The notes beneath the pieces are model-generated. The model saw nothing but the letters and a program-made list of their open reading frames with translations, was not told the DNA's origin and searched no databases. Source: JAVBMP01 sp031552315 (GTDB lineage Bacteria > Desulfobacterota > Desulfovibrionia > Desulfovibrionales > Desulfovibrionaceae). From it: a stretch of DNA of 23,426 bases. How positions within the stretch are numbered: position 1 is the first letter of the stretch; the number at the start of each line of letters is the position of its first letter. Below are positions 20,293 through 23,426 of this stretch, piece by piece. The translations under genes were made by a program, and so were the position numbers. The stretch is taken from contig JAVBMP010000025.1 of assembly GCA_031552315.1 (NCBI GenBank), positions 1-23,426 of the forward strand. Reading direction: 5' to 3'.

Positions 20293-21576
20293 ATGTCCGA
20301 TTCATTCAACAACCCGTTCAGCAGCCTGGGCAAGCAACTGAAAAAGCCGGAAAAAACTCAAAACGGCAAGCCACAAAACGGTAAGTCGCTTCAGGACGGC
20401 AAGTCCCAAAATAGCCCGGCTGGGGGCGCGGAAGGCAAGGCGCTTCCAGCGGCAAAGCCCGCGCAACCGGCAAAAAACGCCAAGGTGTTCGGGCGCAAGG
20501 GGCAGGCCCCCAAACCGCAGGATGAAAGCGAGGACGCCCAGCTTTTTGCAGAGGCCATGCGCAATGTTACCGCGCAAGACATGAAGCGCCACGGCAAGGG
20601 TAAAGAAGGGCACGGCGGCCCGGCCACAAAGATGCAGGCGGAAGCGTTTTTCCAAAACGATTTTGCCGGCGCCCGTGGCGGCAAGGCCGGTGAAGCTTCA
20701 CCGCGCAACCGTGAACAGCTGGCGGATAACGCGGAAGGTGAAAGTTTTGCCGAACTTTTCGCCGGCCAGGGCGAAAAAATCAAACAGGGCGGAAAAATTA
20801 AAGAGGGCGGAAAGGCCCGGCCCGGCGAAAAAGTTCAAGCTGGCATTAAAGACCAAAATGCCGTTGCCCAAACGCAGCCGCAGCCCGGCCAGCCCAAATT
20901 TGTGGAACGCGGGCGCAAGGGGCTGGAAGCCATAGAAAAGCGCTGGCTGGATGAAAATTTTGAAGCCGCGCCCAGCGCCAGCGAGCATGAACAGACGCTT
21001 TTTGCCAAGGCCATGCAGGGCGTAAAGCCGGTAAGCGCCGGCGGGCGCGATATAAACAAGCCAGCCGCCCCGGCTGGCCCGGCCATCGGGCAACCCGCGA
21101 GGGATCCCAACGCCCTGCTGACCGATTTTTTACAGGGCAAACTGGAGTTTGCGCTGGAATTTACAGAAGAATTTATTCAGGGCCATGTGCTGGGGCTTGA
21201 CCCGCTGGTCATGAACAAGCTGAAGGCCGGGCAATACAGCCCGGAAGCCAACCTTGACCTGCACGGGCTTAACGCCGTGCAGGCCTACAACAGCCTGACC
21301 TGGTTCATTCGTGACGCCTACCAGCGCGGCATGCGCACGGTAATAGTGGTTACCGGGCGGGGCAAAAATTCGCCAGACGGCATAGGCGTGCTGCGTGAAA
21401 GCCTGCAAGAATGGCTTACCCGTGACCCGTTCAAGCGGGTGGTGCTGGCCTTTTGCACGGCTCAACCCTGTGACGGCGGGGCCGGGGCGGTCTATGTAGC
21501 CCTGCGCAAATACAAAAAAAACAACGGCAAAATCCAGTGGGATATGATGCCCACAGAGGAAGAACTGCTGTTATAG
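20293..21576 (+). CDS. Smr (MutS2 C-terminal-like) domain protein with a long disordered N terminus
   Basis: A 427-residue protein. The Smr domain lies at residues ~318-405: LDLHG (321-325), TGRGKNSPDGIGVLRESLQEWL (~354) and GGAGAVYVALRK. Smr domains are nicking or RNA-cutting endonucleases. The first ~290 residues are rich in Lys, Gly, Gln, Ala and Pro and mostly disordered. They hold two copies of a short motif, DAQLFAEAMRNV (~82) and EQTLFAKAMQGV (~234); similar F-x-x-AM-x-x-V phrases precede the domain in other stand-alone Smr proteins. GGGAG lies 7 nt before the ATG. It is probably in the hypAB operon, though no role in hydrogenase maturation is known for the family. The target is unknown. 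Confidence 0.85.
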   Translation: MSDSFNNPFSSLGKQLKKPEKTQNGKPQNGKSLQDGKSQNSPAGGAEGKALPAAKPAQPAKNAKVFGRKGQAPKPQDESEDAQLFAEAMRNVTAQDMKRHGKGKEGHGGPATKMQAEAFFQNDFAGARGGKAGEASPRNREQLADNAEGESFAELFAGQGEKIKQGGKIKEGGKARPGEKVQAGIKDQNAVAQTQPQPGQPKFVERGRKGLEAIEKRWLDENFEAAPSASEHEQTLFAKAMQGVKPVSAGGRDINKPAAPAGPAIGQPARDPNALLTDFLQGKLEFALEFTEEFIQGHVLGLDPLVMNKLKAGQYSPEANLDLHGLNAVQAYNSLTWFIRDAYQRGMRTVIVVTGRGKNSPDGIGVLRESLQEWLTRDPFKRVVLAFCTAQPCDGGAGAVYVALRKYKKNNGKIQWDMMPTEEELLL

Positions 21577-21625
21577 CTCCATTCAGGCTGAAACGCCTTG
21601 AATGAACACCCTGAAGAAACATTCC

Positions 21626-21653
21626 TTACTACCCTGTAAGTATGTCATATAAC
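21626..21653 (+). promoter_or_regulatory. Candidate promoter for the TPP riboswitch-thiC transcript
   Basis: TATAAC at 21648-21653 is a good -10 and would start transcription near 21660, exactly at the 5' strand of riboswitch stem P1. The -35 (TTACTA, 21626-21631, 16-nt spacer) is poor. Confidence 0.35.
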
Positions 21654-21658
21654 TTTTG

Positions 21659-21766
21659 TAGCTAGGGGGGCCCGGTACCGGGCTGAGATGGGCAAAGCCC
21701 ACCACCCTTTGAACCTGATGCAGCGTAATCCGGCATTTTGCCGGGGAAGTTGCCGTAGGGAAGCTG
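21659..21766 (+). promoter_or_regulatory. TPP (THI-box) riboswitch
   Basis: The conserved THI-box phrases are present in order: CTGAGAT (21683-21689), ACCCTTTGAACCTGATGCAG (21704 on), and CGTAGGGAAGC (21754 on). P1 can form from TAGCT (21659-21663) and AGCTG (21762-21766); P3 is TGGGC-aaa-GCCCA; P4/P5 is GCAGC/GTTGC with an extra hairpin CCGGC-atttt-GCCGG, an extended-P5 variant. It binds thiamine diphosphate and here sits before thiC, the standard target. Confidence 0.93.
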
Positions 21767-21781
21767 GAGTCCAAAGCTCTT

Positions 21782-21805
21782 TGCCCACCTGCGTGGGCAT
21801 TTTTT
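21782..21805 (+). terminator. Riboswitch-controlled intrinsic terminator
   Basis: TGCCCAC-ctgc-GTGGGCA (21782-21799) followed by T6 (21800-21805), between the aptamer and thiC. The 5' arm with two more bases, CTTTGCCCA (21779-21787), is exactly complementary over 9 nt to TGGGCAAAG of aptamer stem P3 (21689-21697), which gives a ready antiterminator. A further hairpin, GTGGGCAT/ATGCCCAC (21793-21800 / 21806-21813), competes for the 3' arm. Confidence 0.85.
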
Positions 21806-21848
21806 ATGCCCACGGGCAGCCGCGCATCATCACTATAGCGAGGAGCTT

Positions 21849-23120
21849 ATGGATATTTTTTCACGCAACACCGCGCTGTCTTCGCTGTTCAAACAGCACA
21901 GCGCCCGCCTTTCCGCAGATGAAGGCCTTTCCGCAGACAGCCTTGCCGCCGCCATCAATGACGGCCATGTGGCGCTGCTTGGCAACCCCGGCCACCAGGG
22001 AGGCATGCCCCTTTTGATAGGGCAACCTTGCCGGATCAAAATCAACGCCAACATTGGCACATCACCCCTTTGCCATTGCCTGAAAACGGAACTGGAAAAG
22101 CTTGACGCCGCCATACAGGCCGGGGCGGATACCATAATGGACCTTTCCACCGCCGGAGACCTGGACGCCATTCGCCTGGAAATGCTTGCCCGTTGCGCCA
22201 ACCCCCTTGGCACGGTGCCCATGTACGCGGTGGGCAAACTTTATCTGGACGCGGAACAGGATCCGGCCCGGATGAACCCGGAAGAGCTGTTCAAAGAAAT
22301 AGAAAAACAGGCCGTGCAAGGCGTTGATTTTATGACGGTTCATTGCGGCTTGACCCGGCGCGGGGCGGAATGGGCCATGGACGGCGGGCGCGTCATGGGC
22401 ATAGTTTCCAGAGGCGGGGCGCTTCTGGCCCGCTGGATGATCAAAAACGACAAAGAAAACCCGTTGCTGACAGATTTTGACAGAATTGTGGATATTGCCC
22501 TGCGGCACAACGTCACCCTTTCGCTTGGCGACGGCCTGCGCCCCGGCGCGGGGTGCGATGCCGGGGACGCGGCCCAGTTTGAGGAAGTGATTACCCTGGG
22601 CAGGCTGGCCCGGCACGCCCGGTCACGCGGGGTGCAGTGCCTCATAGAAGGGCCGGGCCATGTGCGCTTGCATGAGGTTGAAAGCCAGATGCAGACCATA
22701 AAACGTTTGACGGACAACGCCCCGCTTTATGTGCTGGGGCCTCTGGTGACGGATACGGCCCCCGGTTACGACCATATTGCCGGGGCCATCGGCGGGGCCG
22801 CCGCGGTAAGGGCGGGGGCGGACTTCCTTTGTTACCTGACCCCGGCCGAGCATGTATCTTTGCCGGATATTGCCGATGTGCGCGCCGGGGTGTTCGCATC
22901 CCGCGTTGCCGCTCAGGCCGGGGAAGCGGCCCTGGGGCGGCCCCGCGCCGTGCAGCGGGAACAGGCCATGTCCAAAGCGCGGGCGGCGCTTGACTGGGCA
23001 GGCATGAGCCTTCAGGCGCTTGACCCGGCAATTGTCCATTCCCGGCGTGAACCGCACAAAAATGAAGAAGTTTGCGGCATGTGCGGCAAATTTTGCGCCA
23101 TTAAAATGTTGCAAGATTGA
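21849..23120 (+). CDS. thiC: Phosphomethylpyrimidine synthase ThiC
   Basis: A 423-residue radical-SAM enzyme that turns aminoimidazole ribotide into the HMP phosphate half of thiamine. Family phrases include NANIGTSP, GADTIMDLSTAGD, VDFMTVHCGLTRRG, GIVSRGGALLARWM, SLGDGLRPG, EGPGHV and HIAGAIGG. The C-terminal cluster motif is VCGMCGKFCAIKM, i.e. C-x2-C-x3-C, one residue shorter than the C-x2-C-x4-C of E. coli or Bacillus ThiC; together with the short N terminus this fits the compact ThiC of anaerobes. AGGAG lies 5 nt before the ATG at 21849. Expression is under the TPP riboswitch. No other thi gene is in the window. Confidence 0.97.
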   Translation: MDIFSRNTALSSLFKQHSARLSADEGLSADSLAAAINDGHVALLGNPGHQGGMPLLIGQPCRIKINANIGTSPLCHCLKTELEKLDAAIQAGADTIMDLSTAGDLDAIRLEMLARCANPLGTVPMYAVGKLYLDAEQDPARMNPEELFKEIEKQAVQGVDFMTVHCGLTRRGAEWAMDGGRVMGIVSRGGALLARWMIKNDKENPLLTDFDRIVDIALRHNVTLSLGDGLRPGAGCDAGDAAQFEEVITLGRLARHARSRGVQCLIEGPGHVRLHEVESQMQTIKRLTDNAPLYVLGPLVTDTAPGYDHIAGAIGGAAAVRAGADFLCYLTPAEHVSLPDIADVRAGVFASRVAAQAGEAALGRPRAVQREQAMSKARAALDWAGMSLQALDPAIVHSRREPHKNEEVCGMCGKFCAIKMLQD

Positions 23121-23245
23121 AGGCAGTTACGCCTGGGGTAGCGCAGCGCCGCGTCAACAGGCAATGGGCAGCAAATGGGCAACAGTCAACAGGCCATTGG
23201 GGGCGCGGGGCGGATATTACCGGCCCACGCCTCCAAAAACAAAGT

Positions 23246-23269
23246 TGAGGCCATTGCACAATGGCCTCA
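23246..23269. repeat. Palindrome-only copy of the dispersed element
   Basis: An exact palindrome with arms TGAGGCCATTG and CAATGGCCTCA around a CA centre. The element body does not follow. Confidence 0.8.
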
Positions 23270-23305
23270 GGCTGTTGACAAAGTACAGCCCGCCGCGCAG
23301 GCGTA

Positions 23306-23377
23306 GGCGGCATTCATTGCCGCCGTAAAGCGCCGGAGCGGGCGTGCCTTTACAAAACCCGGCCTTGCGGGGTTTGT
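23306..23377. other. Hairpins downstream of thiC
   Basis: GGCGGCA-ttcat-TGCCGCC (23306-23324) and ACAAAACCCG-gccttg-CGGGGTTTGT (23352-23377, one mismatch). Neither is followed by a T tract, so thiC termination here is unproven. 23121-23426 holds no gene. Confidence 0.45.
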
Positions 23378-23386
23378 CATTAAGCT

Positions 23387-23426
23387 GAGGCCATTGCACA
23401 ATGGCCTTTTTGCCCTTTTACTGCGT
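23387..23426 (+). repeat. Dispersed element, cut by the window end
   Basis: Starts GAGGCCATTGCACAATGGCC and runs to the last base. All 40 bases are identical to the reverse complement of 6673-6712, 16.7 kb away, so a further complete copy probably continues past the window. Confidence 0.85.

Overview
The window is about 23.4 kb of fairly GC-rich DNA from what looks like an anaerobic, sulfate-reducer-type bacterium of the Desulfovibrionaceae (Thermodesulfobacteriota). This rests on the mix of genes: an xseB-ispA-dxs cluster, NiFe-hydrogenase maturation genes hypA-hypB, a rubrerythrin-like diiron protein, an Rrf2-type Fe-S regulator, a short ThiC with its cysteine motif, and an unusual EndoQ-helicase fusion. 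The taxonomic call is inference from gene content and family resemblance. There are no rRNA, tRNA, IS or phage genes, so this is mainly chromosomal housekeeping DNA.

Layout. (1) 228-2388: two tandem exported LytM/M23 murein endopeptidases. (2) 2721-6559: xseB, ispA, dxs and a small stand-alone Hpt phosphotransfer protein, all on the + strand; ispA and dxs supply isoprenoid precursors and prenyl chains. (3) 6894-11493: an FUSC/aromatic-acid-exporter-like membrane protein and a 1102-residue hybrid histidine kinase (TM, PAS, GAF, PAS, HisKA, HATPase, two receivers). (4) 11608-12087: a rubrerythrin/ferritin-like protein, convergent with the - strand def-fmt pair (13849-12091), which handles the formyl group on initiator Met. 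(5) 17810-14130, - strand: a 1226-residue fusion of an Endonuclease Q-like PHP nuclease with a UvrD/Rep helicase. (6) 18691-18176, - strand: an Rrf2 regulator, divergent from hypA-hypB-Smr on the + strand (19217-21576). (7) 21659-23120: a TPP riboswitch with a terminator and an antiterminator pairing, controlling thiC.

Two themes go beyond ordinary gene content. First, a dispersed intergenic repeat of about 140-150 bp is bounded by a palindrome with core GGCCATTGYGCAATGGCC and carries a conserved AT-rich middle block. It occurs complete at 17909-18043 (+) and 6561-6712 (-), in partial form at 18032-18090 and 23387-23426, and as palindrome-only or half copies at 63-75, about 17862-17878 and 23246-23269. 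Second, short tandem repeats are common, both between genes (8 x 11 bp, 4 x 13 bp) and inside genes. The in-gene repeats encode low-complexity insertions in the kinase ATP-binding domain, Fmt, the EndoQ-UvrD linker and the tail of the first M23 peptidase.

The most notable single gene is the EndoQ-UvrD fusion, which puts a deaminated-base endonuclease and a 3'-5' helicase in one chain. The dispersed palindromic element is the best candidate here for something poorly described.
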